Positions 52,401-60,428 of a DNA stretch of 64,000 nt are shown one piece after another. The DNA is from Mesorhizobium sp. dw_380. GTDB taxonomy: Bacteria; Pseudomonadota; Alphaproteobacteria; Rhizobiales; Rhizobiaceae. The stretch's first letter is position 1. Every line of letters starts with the position of its first letter. The stretch spans positions 1-64,000 of the forward strand of contig NZ_JAFFIW010000031.1 of assembly GCF_018588885.1 (NCBI RefSeq), in the 5' to 3' direction. Below the pieces are notes generated by a model, which did no database searches, was not told the origin of the DNA, and saw only the letters and a program-made list of their open reading frames with translations. The translations under genes were made by a program, and so were the position numbers.

Positions 52401-52970
52401 GTGGTCGACAAGGCTTCGCCGGTGCTGGACGCCGATGCCGAGCCGGGCTTTGCCGTGCTGCGCGGGCTCGCCCTGCACAAGCTGCTGCAGATGTTGCCTG
52501 GCATTGCCGAGGACGAACGCGAAGGTGCCGCCGAACGCTACCTCGCGCGAACAGGTGCAGAATGGCTTCCGTCAGAGCGGGAAAAGGCCCTGGCATCGGT
52601 CATGGCCATCCTTGCCGATCCACGCCTGGGCCAACTGTTTGCGCCATCCTCGCGCGCCGAGGTGGCGATCATGGGCAGCCTGGAAGTGAGGGGCAAGATG
52701 CGCTCCGTTTCCGGAAAGATCGACCGGTTGGCTGTGACCGCGGATACGGTGTCGATCGTCGACTACAAGACCAACCGGCCGGCGCCCACCAGCCTGGCAG
52801 AGGTCCCGCCGGCCTATCTGCTGCAGCTTGCGCTCTATCGCGCCCTGCTGCGGCCGCTTTATCCCGGGCGGGAGGTGAAGGCGGCCTTGCTGTTCACGGA
52901 AGCGCCAAGGCTGATCGAACTGCCGGCCCGGGCCATGGATGACGCCCTTGCCCGACTCACAGGAGCGTGA
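49464..52970 (+). CDS. addA: Double-strand break repair helicase AddA
   Basis: A 1168-residue UvrD-type helicase with nuclease. Walker A is in SANAGSGKTHVLAQRV (about 28-43), Walker B in LLDEAQDTSPDQW, helicase motifs in VGDEKQSIYSFQGA and MTVHAAKGLEGPVV, and the C-terminal nuclease in IVDYKTNRPAP. The reading frame is open well upstream inside addB, but ATG 49464 overlaps the addB stop and begins the conserved MKKAYPIPSDT region. Confidence 0.96.
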   Translation: MKKAYPIPSDTANSQARAADPQNSAWVSANAGSGKTHVLAQRVIRLLLNGTDPSKILCLTYTRAAAANMSNRVFSTLSDWTALGDAELAARIETLEGRRPDRDTMRRARRLFAEALETPGGLKIQTIHAFCESVLHQFPLEANIPAHFEMLDSQMEASLFAVARREMISAAGDAELTEAFATVLERGGEAGLDALLGEIVRKRDGLRDFLDAIGRDGFQPLFDEFHFRPGQSAEGIAASAWPLPGFLPDYFAGFARAAESTDARSVLNNILPYARQAFAEGDPVRRLQLLARAFLKTDGDPYDPAKAFKKALTDRLPDLAERYRSTASAIIETVDRLALFRMLEGTRAALTIADWLIARYEVLKRSRGFLDFNDLITRTVNLLARPDAGPWVQYKLDQGIDHILLDEAQDTSPDQWEVVKRLAEEFFAGLGARDRVHRTVFAVGDEKQSIYSFQGAAPDSFADSRLLFAGRVRDAEASFADLKLTWSFRSTDDVLTAVDRVFADPVVRRGISHDPDPLSHKAIRTDAPGYVEVWPSIGAEAVDEPDDWTQAVDHAHAPAVRVAENVAATIAGWIGKGEIIEGRGQRLRPGDVLVLVRKRDSFVHALTRALKRRDIPVAGADRLSLPGHIAVKDLIALGHLLIQPQDDLSLAAVLRSPIFDLPEETLFTLAAQRPPGVSLAASLRQHAGEDDALAAIVAQLDIWTDEAALRPVFEFYAGLLARDGVRRKMIARLGPEAGDILDEFLSFCLAEERTGLPGLEAFLSTLENAGPEIKREMDQTRDEVRVMTVHAAKGLEGPVVFLVDGGSAPFSDQHLPRLMPFDGSGTYWEGKGYLWRAASDVANGFSKAAAARARELADDEYRRLLYVGMTRAEDRLIVCGYHGKRAPSSGTWHSIVSRALIGAPESEQRPHPAGGEPVHRFHVTKLPPVAPGVSEQARQADAFGPLPATLFRPLPPFEDLPRPLSPSGASALIDEGKEAVVDKASPVLDADAEPGFAVLRGLALHKLLQMLPGIAEDEREGAAERYLARTGAEWLPSEREKALASVMAILADPRLGQLFAPSSRAEVAIMGSLEVRGKMRSVSGKIDRLAVTADTVSIVDYKTNRPAPTSLAEVPPAYLLQLALYRALLRPLYPGREVKAALLFTEAPRLIELPARAMDDALARLTGA

Positions 52971-53046
52971 CACAAGACCTGCTTGAAGAAGGGCGCGACA
53001 GCCACCACATTTGGTGCGACAAAGAACTCTCGAAAGGATTTTCCGC

Positions 53047-53373
53047 ATGGGTGCTACCGTCAAGGTCGACAAGAGCAATTTCCAGGCCGACGTGCTCAAC
53101 GCCAAGGAGCCGGTCGTGGTGGATTTCTGGGCTGAATGGTGCGGCCCCTGCAAGATGATTGCGCCGGCGCTCGAGGACATCGCTGTCGAACTCGGCAGCA
53201 AGGTCAAGATCGCCAAGCTCAACATCGACGAGAACCCCGAGCTCGCCGCGCAGTTCGGCGTCCGCTCTATCCCGACATTGATGATCTTCAAGGGCGGCGA
53301 AGTGGCCGACATGAAGGTCGGCGCCGCGCCCAAAACCGCGCTGTCGCACTGGATCAACGGCAGCCTCGCCTGA
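53047..53373 (+). CDS. trxA: Thioredoxin
   Basis: A 108-residue cytoplasmic thioredoxin with the active site WCGPCK at about 33-38, FWAEW ahead of it and the conserved cis-proline in RSIPTLMIF. AAAGGA precedes ATG 53047; an in-frame ATG 12 codons upstream has no such site. It ends the divL-to-trxA series and is followed by a terminator. Confidence 0.97.
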   Translation: MGATVKVDKSNFQADVLNAKEPVVVDFWAEWCGPCKMIAPALEDIAVELGSKVKIAKLNIDENPELAAQFGVRSIPTLMIFKGGEVADMKVGAAPKTALSHWINGSLA

Positions 53374-53394
53374 TCTATCCGAAATTCCGATCTC

Positions 53395-53422
53395 AAGCCC
53401 GGCCATCGCGCCGGGCTTTTTG
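53395..53422 (+). terminator. trxA terminator
   Basis: AAGCCCGG at 53395-53402 pairs with CCGGGCTT at 53411-53418, followed by TTT. Confidence 0.92.
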
Positions 53423-53502
53423 TTGGCGTCATCGGTGCCACGCTCTGGCTCTCGCGTCGGGGCACTCCATGTCATCTGCTTGAGGCAGGACAGGAGAACC
53501 CC

Positions 53503-53784
53503 ATGACCGGATCCGCCAAGGCCACTGTCTTCATCGACAATGAGCGCGTCATCGTCACCGAATACCGCTTCCAGCCGGGCGACAACACCGGCTGGCATCG
53601 CCACGGCCACGACTATGTCGTCGTGCCGCTGATGGACGGCAAGCTGAAGCTGGTGACCAAGGAGGGCGAGACCTTCGCCGAGATGAAGAAGGGTGCGCCC
53701 TATTTCCGCAAGGAGGGCGTCGAACACGATGTCATCAGCGCCAATGACGGCGAATACGCTTTTATCGAGATCGAGCTGAAGTGA
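53503..53784 (+). CDS. Small cupin protein
   Basis: A 93-residue single-domain cupin. The metal ligands are in GWHRHGHDYVVVPL (His residues and the neighbouring acidic position) and the second motif near FRKEGVEHDVI. The enzymatic role, if any, is unknown; such proteins may bind small molecules or take part in oxidations. It is preceded by CAGGAGAA and lies alone between trxA and vapBC. Confidence 0.85.
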   Translation: MTGSAKATVFIDNERVIVTEYRFQPGDNTGWHRHGHDYVVVPLMDGKLKLVTKEGETFAEMKKGAPYFRKEGVEHDVISANDGEYAFIEIELK

Positions 53785-53837
53785 TCGTCTTTCGCCGCCA
53801 GCGCACCGAGAATCCATCTATCCGGCTGCGTATTTGG

Positions 53838-53890
53838 GATGGCGAGCCATCAACTGCCATCTTGATGGCAGAAGGCAGTCGGCGTATATC
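53838..53890 (+). promoter_or_regulatory. vapBC promoter with four operator half-sites
   Basis: Two perfect palindromes lie side by side: GATGGC-GA-GCCATC (53838-53851) and CTGCCATC-TT-GATGGCAG (53854-53871). They share the same half-site, giving four copies. A TTGATG hexamer (53863-53868) and TATATC (53885-53890) with a 16-base spacer make a plausible promoter, so bound VapB would block it. Confidence 0.75.
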
Positions 53891-53912
53891 TCCCTAAGAA
53901 AGGGAGTTTCAA

Positions 53913-54161
53913 ATGGCCGAACCGCAGCTCTCAGTCCGTAGCGCAAAAGCACGCGACCTGGCTCATCGACTTGCCCGTCGCGAAAATCGCTCGATAGCAG
54001 ATGTGGTCGAACGGGCGCTTGAATCGTACGAGATTCGTGAGGCGGGCCGCGAACCTGCATCCACCTTCTATGCCCGCCTTACGGCAAGCTGCGGCGCCGA
54101 TATCGATCTGGAGGAAATTATCCGCGAGGGCCGCCAAGTTCATTCGGGACCTGAGCTTTGA
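53913..54161 (+). CDS. vapB: VapB-type antitoxin
   Basis: An 82-residue antitoxin. The N-terminus up to about 45 (LSVRSAKARDLAHRLARRENRSIADVVERAL pattern, a PSK-operon-type ribbon-helix-helix) would bind DNA. The C-terminal tail (DLEEIIREGRQVHSG) should wrap around the toxin. AAGGGAG precedes the ATG. The stop overlaps the TTG start of the toxin gene. Autoregulation through the palindromes upstream is likely. Confidence 0.88.
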   Translation: MAEPQLSVRSAKARDLAHRLARRENRSIADVVERALESYEIREAGREPASTFYARLTASCGADIDLEEIIREGRQVHSGPEL

Positions 54162-54571
54162 TTTTCGTCGACACCAACGTGGTTTCGGAGACACTGAAGA
54201 AGACACCGGACCAAGCCGTCCTGGCCTGGCTTGTCCGGAACGATGCTGAATTGGCCCTTCCCACGGTGACGATTGCTGAAATCGCCTTCGGCATTCAAAA
54301 AATCCGGCCTGATGAGCGTGCGGATCGCCTGGAGCAGGGGCTTTCTCAATGGCGCCGTCGCTTCGCCGACCGGATCTTTGGGCTGACCGAAGAGGCTGCC
54401 CTGGCTTACGGCGAGATCATGGGAACCGCCAGCCGCCTAGGCCGTGGAATGTCGGCTCCTGATGGCATGATTGCGGCGATCGCGCGTGTGAACGGTGGTC
54501 GCCTGGCAACGCGTAACCTGAACAACTTCGGCCCGGCCAATCTTGAGCTGATCTCGCCTTGGGATTTCTAA
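54158..54571 (+). CDS. vapC: VapC-type PIN-domain toxin
   Basis: A 137-residue PIN-domain ribonuclease. The acidic residues of the active site are in FVDTNVVSE (Asp at residue 5), TIAEIAFG (Glu), and MSAPDGMIAAIAR (Asp). The RLATRNLNNFGPANLELISPW end is typical for this VapC group. It starts at TTG 54158, overlapping the antitoxin stop. It is expected to cleave a structured RNA such as tRNA, but the target is unknown. Confidence 0.92.
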   Translation: MIFVDTNVVSETLKKTPDQAVLAWLVRNDAELALPTVTIAEIAFGIQKIRPDERADRLEQGLSQWRRRFADRIFGLTEEAALAYGEIMGTASRLGRGMSAPDGMIAAIARVNGGRLATRNLNNFGPANLELISPWDF

Positions 54572-54575
54572 CTTT

Positions 54576-54995
54576 TCACCAGTCGGCGATACGGTCGCCA
54601 CCGGTGAATTGCGCGCTTTTGGCGGTGTATTCGAATAACTCGATCTTTACGCCGTTGGGATCGCGGATCCAGGCCTGGAAGGTGTCGTCGCATGCGTGTT
54701 TCTTGGCCGTGACCTCGATGCCCTTCGACTTGATATGCGCGATCGCCGCGTCGATGTTTTCCACCTCAAGGCAGAAGTGGTTGATCTGGTTCTGCTCGCT
54801 GTATGCAGTGCCATCCTTTTGGAAGACCTCTACATGGCTGCGGCCGCCGCAATTGAGGTAGAAGCCGAAGACCTTGCCGTCGCGCAGGAAATTGAACTGC
54901 GTGTCGAGGCCGAATACGTCGCGATAGAAGGCTCGCGTCGCTTCCAGGTCATGCGCGAAGATGCAGACATGGGCGAGCTGCTTGACCTTGATCAT
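54576..54995 (-). CDS. VOC (glyoxalase/dioxygenase superfamily) protein
   Basis: A 139-residue vicinal-oxygen-chelate fold protein with two beta-alpha-beta-beta-beta repeats: QLAHVCIFAHDLEATRAFYRD and NHFCLEVENIDAAIAHIKS, with metal ligands His9, His and the final Glu in VKIELFEY. It resembles the lactoylglutathione lyase and ring-cleavage class but the reaction is not known. It lies tail to tail with vapC, four bases after its stop. Confidence 0.88.
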   Translation of the reverse strand: MIKVKQLAHVCIFAHDLEATRAFYRDVFGLDTQFNFLRDGKVFGFYLNCGGRSHVEVFQKDGTAYSEQNQINHFCLEVENIDAAIAHIKSKGIEVTAKKHACDDTFQAWIRDPNGVKIELFEYTAKSAQFTGGDRIADW

Positions 54996-55020
54996 GACTG
55001 GCTCCTCGCAGTGAGTGGCC

Positions 55021-56346
55021 TCACGTCGGCGGCGTGCCGTTCTCGGCCAACACCGCGCCGGCCAGATAGAGCGAGCCGCCGATCAGGATGCGCGGCGGCG
55101 GGCCGTCCCAGGTGTCGCGCAGCAGCATCAGCGCGCTGGCGACGGAACTGACGGGTTCGGCGCTCAGCCCGGCTTCCGTGGCGCGGATCGCCAGTTCGTC
55201 GTTCGGCACACCGGCATCGCTCATGCTCACCGGCACCGTGTAGACATGCCGGACCAGGCCCTTGAAGGCGCGGAAATAGCCGCTCTGGTCCTTGGTGTTG
55301 ATCATCCCGGAAATGAGGAACAGCGGACGCGGATTCTTTTCTTCCTGCTCCGCCAACGCTTCGGCAACGACCACGCCGGCGCCCGGATTGTGGCCGCCGT
55401 CGAGCCAGATGTCGGCGCCCTTCGGCGCCAGCTCCGACAGCCGGCCCTGACCCAATTTCTGCATGCGGCCGGGCCAGGCGACATTGGTCATCGCCTTCTC
55501 GGCGGCGCGGTGGCTGATCTCGAAGCCGGCCGCCTTGACCGCGGCGATCGCCGCCGCCGCATTGGCGATCTGGTGGCGCCCGGGCAGACGGGGCGGCGGC
55601 AAATCCATCAGGCCATCCTCGTCCTGGTAGACCATGCGGCCGTTTTCCTCGAAGGCGAGAAAATCCTGGCCGTAGACGAAAGTGGGGCATTCCAGCCGCT
55701 CGGCGGTTTCGATCAGGACCTGCAGCGCCGTCTCGCTTTCCTGCGCCCCGATCACCACCGGGCAGCCGCGCTTCATGATGCCGGCCTTTTCGGCCGCGAT
55801 CAGCTCGACGCGATCGCCGAGATAGGCCTCGTGGTCCATCGACACCGGCATGATCACCGACACGGCCGGCCTTGCGATGACATTGGTGGCGTCGAAGCGG
55901 CCGCCGAGGCCGACCTCGATGATGGCGGCATCGGCCGGATGTTCGGAAAACAGAATGAAAGTGACGGCGGTGAGAATCTCGAAAACGGTGATCTTCTGGC
56001 CTTCATTGGCTTTGGCGACGCGGGCAATGGCCTCGGCGAAGACATCGTCGTCGACCAGCCTGCCGCCGCCCTCGGCAGCAAGCCGGTAGCGCTCGTGCCA
56101 GCTGACCAGATGCGGCGACGTGTGGACATGCACCAGGCGGCCGGAGGCTTCCAGCAATGCCCGCGAGAAGGCGGCGCAGGAGCCCTTGCCGTTGGTGCCG
56201 GCGATGTGGATGACCGGCGGCACCAAGTCTTGCGGATTGCCAAGCCGCTCCAAAAGCCGCGTGATGCGGTCGAGCGAAAGGTCGAAGCCTTTCGGGTGAA
56301 GCGCCATCAGGGCTTCGATTTCGCGGTCGGCGGCGAGCGTCGTCAT
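55021..56346 (-). CDS. folC: Bifunctional folylpolyglutamate/dihydrofolate synthase
   Basis: A 441-residue ligase that joins glutamate to dihydropteroate and to folates. It has the Mur-ligase-like ATP motif in HIAGTNGKGSCAAF at about 45-58, VHTSPHLVSWHER, and the late LDGGHNPGAG. The open frame extends to 56478, but that portion covers an intergenic repeat, and ATG 56346 begins a family-like sequence. It is the last gene of the trpF-trpB-trpA-accD-folC series. Confidence 0.95.
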   Translation of the reverse strand: MTTLAADREIEALMALHPKGFDLSLDRITRLLERLGNPQDLVPPVIHIAGTNGKGSCAAFSRALLEASGRLVHVHTSPHLVSWHERYRLAAEGGGRLVDDDVFAEAIARVAKANEGQKITVFEILTAVTFILFSEHPADAAIIEVGLGGRFDATNVIARPAVSVIMPVSMDHEAYLGDRVELIAAEKAGIMKRGCPVVIGAQESETALQVLIETAERLECPTFVYGQDFLAFEENGRMVYQDEDGLMDLPPPRLPGRHQIANAAAAIAAVKAAGFEISHRAAEKAMTNVAWPGRMQKLGQGRLSELAPKGADIWLDGGHNPGAGVVVAEALAEQEEKNPRPLFLISGMINTKDQSGYFRAFKGLVRHVYTVPVSMSDAGVPNDELAIRATEAGLSAEPVSSVASALMLLRDTWDGPPPRILIGGSLYLAGAVLAENGTPPT

Positions 56347-56459
56347 GACAGAATCCCGGCACATGGCCCGAGAGCCAGAATCGCTCCCGCCATGGCAATC
56401 AAAGGCTACAGCGCGCCGTGGACATGACGCAATCGCTGTTCGCGGCGGCCAAAGCACGT

Positions 56460-56550
56460 CGCGTCGAAGTGGATTCATGCGACGCGCTTCGGATCGTTGT
56501 TTTTATGCATGCCGTTTTCCCAAAAGCGAGGTCACTTTGGGCGACATGCA
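56460..56550. repeat. Compound palindromic element between accD and folC
   Basis: Two inverted repeats lie side by side: CGCGTCG...CGACGCG at 56460-56486, and TGCATGCCG...CGACATGCA (one mismatch) at 56506-56550 with an inner CCCAAA/TTTGGG. It fills the 214-base gap and may attenuate or process the message upstream of folC. Confidence 0.65.
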
Positions 56551-56560
56551 CGGTGTCGCG

Positions 56561-57487
56561 TCAGGCGGAAGGCCGCGCCTCGGCGGTGACCACCGCCGGC
56601 GGCAGGATTTCCGCTTCAAGCGGCTTTTCAGCCTGCGGCATCTTGAGCAGCATCTTCAGCAGGCGCGCGATCGTCTCGCGCAGCTCAAGCCGCGACACCA
56701 CCATATCGACCATGCCGTGCTCCTTCAGATATTCGGAGCGCTGGAAGCCATCCGGCAGTTTTTCACGGATCGTCTGTTCGATGACGCGCGGGCCGGCAAA
56801 GCCGATCAGCGCGCCGGGCTCGGCGATGTGCACGTCGCCCAGCATGGCGTAGGAGGCGGTGACGCCACCGGTGGTCGGGTTGGTCAAGACGACGATGTAG
56901 GGAAGGCCCGCTTCCTTCAGCCGGTCGACACCGACCGTGGTGCGCGGCAATTGCATGAGGGACAAAATACCTTCCTGCATGCGGGCGCCGCCGGAGGCGG
57001 CAAACAGGATCAGCGGCCGCTTGCGCTGCAAGGCGACCTCGAAAGCGTGCACGATGGCATCGCCCGCCGCCATGCCGAGCGAGCCGCCCATGAAGGCGAA
57101 ATCCTGCACCGTCACCACCACCGGCAGGCCTTCGACGGTGCCCAGCGCGTTGACGATCGCATCCTCCAGGCCGGTCTTGGCCTTGGCGTCCTTCAGCCGG
57201 TCGGTGTAGCGCTTCTCATCGCGGAACTTCAGCGGGTCCTGCACGACCTTGGGGTTCTCGAGCTGCTCGTACTTGCCGTCGTCGAGGAAGTATTTCAGCC
57301 GCTCCTTGGCCGAGATCTTCATGTGATGGCCGGAGGACGGGATGACGAACTGGTTTGATTCCAGATCCTTGTGGAACACCATCTCGCCGGTCTCGGGATC
57401 CTTGATCCAGAGATTCTCGGGCATATCGGTACGCCGGCCGAGCATCGAATTGATCTTCGGGCGAACGTAATTGGTGATCCAGTTCAT
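56561..57487 (-). CDS. accD: Acetyl-CoA carboxylase, carboxyltransferase beta subunit
   Basis: A 308-residue beta subunit that carries carboxyl from biotin to acetyl-CoA for fatty acid synthesis. The crotonase-like core is complete (VVTVQDFAFMGGSLGMAAG, FAASGGARMQEGI, TNPTTGGVTASYA, GFAGPRVIEQTI). The N-terminal zinc ribbon seen in Escherichia coli has lost its cysteines here: the two CxxC positions read DPET and IPSS. It lies in the conserved trp-accD-folC series. Confidence 0.96.
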   Translation of the reverse strand: MNWITNYVRPKINSMLGRRTDMPENLWIKDPETGEMVFHKDLESNQFVIPSSGHHMKISAKERLKYFLDDGKYEQLENPKVVQDPLKFRDEKRYTDRLKDAKAKTGLEDAIVNALGTVEGLPVVVTVQDFAFMGGSLGMAAGDAIVHAFEVALQRKRPLILFAASGGARMQEGILSLMQLPRTTVGVDRLKEAGLPYIVVLTNPTTGGVTASYAMLGDVHIAEPGALIGFAGPRVIEQTIREKLPDGFQRSEYLKEHGMVDMVVSRLELRETIARLLKMLLKMPQAEKPLEAEILPPAVVTAEARPSA

Positions 57488-57535
57488 CGCTTCGGCTCCT
57501 GTCCTGACGAAGAGTTGGGTAAAGAGGTAAGAAGA

Positions 57536-58375
57536 CTATTCGGCGGCAGCAAGGCGGGCCGAGCGCACGCCTTGCGCGAGGCCGCTGACCAGCGTGGCGA
57601 CGGCCTCGGCCGGGTCGGCGGTCTTTTCGCCCTTCGGCCCCAGCACATTGGCGACCGCATTGACGATCGCCGTGCCGACGACGACGCCATCGGCATTGGC
57701 GCCGATCACGCGCGCCTGCTCGGCTGTCTTGACGCCGAAGCCGACGCAGACCGGCAGGTCGGTATGGCCCTTGATGCGCTTGACCGCCGCCGCCACCTTG
57801 CCGGTGTCGGCCAGCGCCGAGCCGGTGATGCCGGTCATCGATACGTAATAGACGAAGCCCGACGTGTTCTGCAGCACTTTTGGCAGGCGCTTGTCGTCAG
57901 TGGTCGGCGTCGCCAGGCGGATGAAGTTGATGCCCGCCTTCAACGCCGGAATGCAGAGTTCCTCGTCCATCTCCGGCGGCAGGTCGACGACGATCAGCCC
58001 GTCGATGCCGCTGGCCAACGCATCCCTCAGGAAACGGTCGACGCCATAGATGTAGATCGGGTTGTAGTACCCCATCAGCACGATCGGTGTTTCATTGTCG
58101 CCGGCGCGGAATTCGGCCGCCATCTTCAGCGTCTTGACCAGCGTCTGGCCGCCTTTCAGTGCCCTGAGGCCCGCCGCCTGGATCGCTGGGCCGTCGGCCA
58201 TCGGATCGGAAAACGGCATGCCGAGTTCGATGATGTCGGCGCCAGCCGTGGGCAGCGCCTTCATGATCGACAGGGAGGTCTCATAATCGGGATCGCCGCC
58301 CATGAAATAGGTGACGAGCGCCGGGCGGCCTTCGTTCCTGAGCTTCGCCATGCGGCGGTCGATGCGGGTCGCCAT
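57536..58375 (-). CDS. trpA: Tryptophan synthase alpha chain
   Basis: A 279-residue TIM-barrel that cleaves indole-3-glycerol phosphate. Catalytic Glu is in IIELGMPFSDPMADGPAIQ and Asp in LIVVDLPPE. A phosphate-binding glycine stretch is in VCVGFGVKTAEQA. It starts two bases after trpB, so the two chains, which form a channelled complex, are translated together. Confidence 0.97.
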   Translation of the reverse strand: MATRIDRRMAKLRNEGRPALVTYFMGGDPDYETSLSIMKALPTAGADIIELGMPFSDPMADGPAIQAAGLRALKGGQTLVKTLKMAAEFRAGDNETPIVLMGYYNPIYIYGVDRFLRDALASGIDGLIVVDLPPEMDEELCIPALKAGINFIRLATPTTDDKRLPKVLQNTSGFVYYVSMTGITGSALADTGKVAAAVKRIKGHTDLPVCVGFGVKTAEQARVIGANADGVVVGTAIVNAVANVLGPKGEKTADPAEAVATLVSGLAQGVRSARLAAAE

Positions 58376-58377
58376 GA

Positions 58378-59628
58378 TCAGATCTCCATGCCCAGCATCG
58401 AGGCCACCGTGTGCACGTCCTTGTCGCCACGGCCGGACAGGTTGACGATGACGATCTGGTCCTTGTCCATATCAGGCACGATCTTCACCGCATGGGCGAT
58501 GGCGTGCGCGGATTCCAGCGCCGGGATGATGCCCTCGACACGCGTCGTCAGCTTGAAGGCTTCCAGCGCCTCGTCGTCGAGAACAGGCACATATTCGACG
58601 CGGCCGGAATCGCGCAGCCAAGAATGCTCCGGGCCGACGCCGGGATAATCGAGGCCGGCCGAGATCGAATGGCCGTCCATGATCTGGCCGTCGGCATTCT
58701 GCAGGAGATAGGTGCGGTTGCCGTGCAGCACGCCAGGCGCGCCGGCATTCATCGAGGCGCAATGCTCGATGCCGTCGAGACCGCGCCCGCCGGCTTCGAT
58801 GCCGATGATGCGCACCTCCTTGTCGTCAAGGAAGGGGTGGAACAGGCCGATTGCGTTCGAACCACCGCCGACGGCGGCGATGATGGTGTCCGGCAACCGG
58901 CCTTCCTGTTCGAGGATCTGCGCGCGCGCTTCGGAACCGATGACCGACTGGAAATCGCGCACCAGCTCCGGATAGGGATGCGGGCCGGCGGCGGTGCCGA
59001 TCAGATAATAGGTGTCCTCGACATTGGTCACCCAGTCGCGAAGGGCTTCGTTCATGGCGTCCTTCAACGTGCCGTGTCCGGCGGTGACAGGCCGAACCTC
59101 GGCGCCGAGCAGCTTCATGCGAAAGACGTTGGGGCTTTGGCGGGCAACGTCGGTGGCGCCCATATAGACGACGCAGGGAAAGCCGAAGCGTGCGGCGACG
59201 GTAGCGGACGCCACGCCGTGCTGGCCGGCGCCGGTTTCGGCGATGATGCGCTTCTTGCCCATGCGCTTGGCCAGCAGGATCTGGCCGAGGCAGTTGTTGA
59301 TCTTGTGCGAACCGGTGTGGTTCAGGTCCTCACGCTTGAAATAAACCTTTGCGCCGCCCCCGAGGCCCTTCGCCGAGGAAACCTCACGAAGATGCCTGGT
59401 CAGCCCCTCGGCGAAATAAAGTTTCGAGGGCCGCCCGGCATAGTGGGTCGACAGACCGGTGAGCTCGGCCCTGAACTCCGGATCGTTCTTGACCTCGTTC
59501 CAGTGCCGTTCGAGGTCGAGGATCAAAGGCATCAGCGTTTCGGCAACGAAACGACCGCCGAAAATGCCGAACATGCCCTGCTCGTCGGGTCCGGTGCGGA
59601 AGGAATTGGGTGTCGCCGGCTTGTTCAT
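58378..59628 (-). CDS. trpB: Tryptophan synthase beta chain
   Basis: A 416-residue pyridoxal-phosphate enzyme that joins indole with serine. The PLP lysine lies in NHTGSHKINNCLGQ, the phosphate-binding glycines in AVGGGSNAIG, and the substrate loop in ETGAGQHGVA. ATG 59628 starts a sequence about ten residues longer than the Escherichia coli enzyme at the N-terminus. It lies 28 bases after trpF. Confidence 0.98.
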   Translation of the reverse strand: MNKPATPNSFRTGPDEQGMFGIFGGRFVAETLMPLILDLERHWNEVKNDPEFRAELTGLSTHYAGRPSKLYFAEGLTRHLREVSSAKGLGGGAKVYFKREDLNHTGSHKINNCLGQILLAKRMGKKRIIAETGAGQHGVASATVAARFGFPCVVYMGATDVARQSPNVFRMKLLGAEVRPVTAGHGTLKDAMNEALRDWVTNVEDTYYLIGTAAGPHPYPELVRDFQSVIGSEARAQILEQEGRLPDTIIAAVGGGSNAIGLFHPFLDDKEVRIIGIEAGGRGLDGIEHCASMNAGAPGVLHGNRTYLLQNADGQIMDGHSISAGLDYPGVGPEHSWLRDSGRVEYVPVLDDEALEAFKLTTRVEGIIPALESAHAIAHAVKIVPDMDKDQIVIVNLSGRGDKDVHTVASMLGMEI

Positions 59629-59656
59629 CGCCGATCTCCTGGTTTGAAAGAGTTAT

Positions 59657-60316
59657 TCAGGCGGCGCGATCGTCGCGTGCTGCCCTGACGGCCCGGAAAA
59701 ACTGCTCGATCAGCGCCGGATCCTTGACACCCGGCGCGCTTTCCACGCCCGAGGAAATGTCAATTGCGGGCGGATTGGCAAGCCGAAGGGCATCGCCGAT
59801 GTTGGCGGCGTTGAGCCCACCGGAAAGCATGTAATCGACGCCGGCGTCAAGGCCGGCGAGAATGCGCCAGTCGAAGGTGATCCCGTTGCCGCCCGGCAGC
59901 TCCGAGCCCTTCGGCGGCTTGGCGTCGAACAGGAAACGGTCGGCGACGCCGATAAACGGCTCTATCCGGTCGAGATCGGCGGCCTCGCTGAGCGGCAGCG
60001 CCTTCATGACAGGCAAGCCATAGCGGGCTTTCAGTTCGGCCACCCGCTCGGGCGTCTCCGCGCCGTGCAACTGCAGCATGTCCGGTTGCATCTTGCCGAC
60101 GATCTCATTGAGGAAAGTGTCGCTGGCATCGACCGTGACGGCGACCGCCAAAGCCTTGCCCCGCGCCGTTTCGCGCAGACGACCGGCTTCCACCGGCTCG
60201 ACGTAGCGCGGGCTCTTGGCAAAGAAAATGAAGCCGACATGGCTGGCGCCACCGGCAAGGGCCGCGGCCATTGCCTGGTCGGTCTTCAAGCCGCAGATCT
60301 TGATGTCGAGCGCCAT
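59657..60316 (-). CDS. trpF: Phosphoribosylanthranilate isomerase
   Basis: A 219-residue TIM barrel. The catalytic cysteine is Cys8 in IKICGLK and the aspartate lies in VTVDASD. The phosphate-binding part is MLSGGLNAANIGDA. It is the first gene of the minus-strand trp series; its promoter is in the 112-base gap to the divergent small gene at 60429. Confidence 0.97.
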   Translation of the reverse strand: MALDIKICGLKTDQAMAAALAGGASHVGFIFFAKSPRYVEPVEAGRLRETARGKALAVAVTVDASDTFLNEIVGKMQPDMLQLHGAETPERVAELKARYGLPVMKALPLSEAADLDRIEPFIGVADRFLFDAKPPKGSELPGGNGITFDWRILAGLDAGVDYMLSGGLNAANIGDALRLANPPAIDISSGVESAPGVKDPALIEQFFRAVRAARDDRAA

Positions 60317-60428
60317 GGCGCGGGAATTGGCATGAAAAGCGACAAGAGTCGAGAAAAAGCATGCTGTTTGCCGGCAACTCCAAAGGCGCTACCTATTGAT
60401 GGAGTGGATACCAGGCGGGAGAAAGATC

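Noticed and set aside
50046..52478. 810-codon open frame on the minus strand
   Set aside because: Antisense to the addA helicase gene; no motifs.
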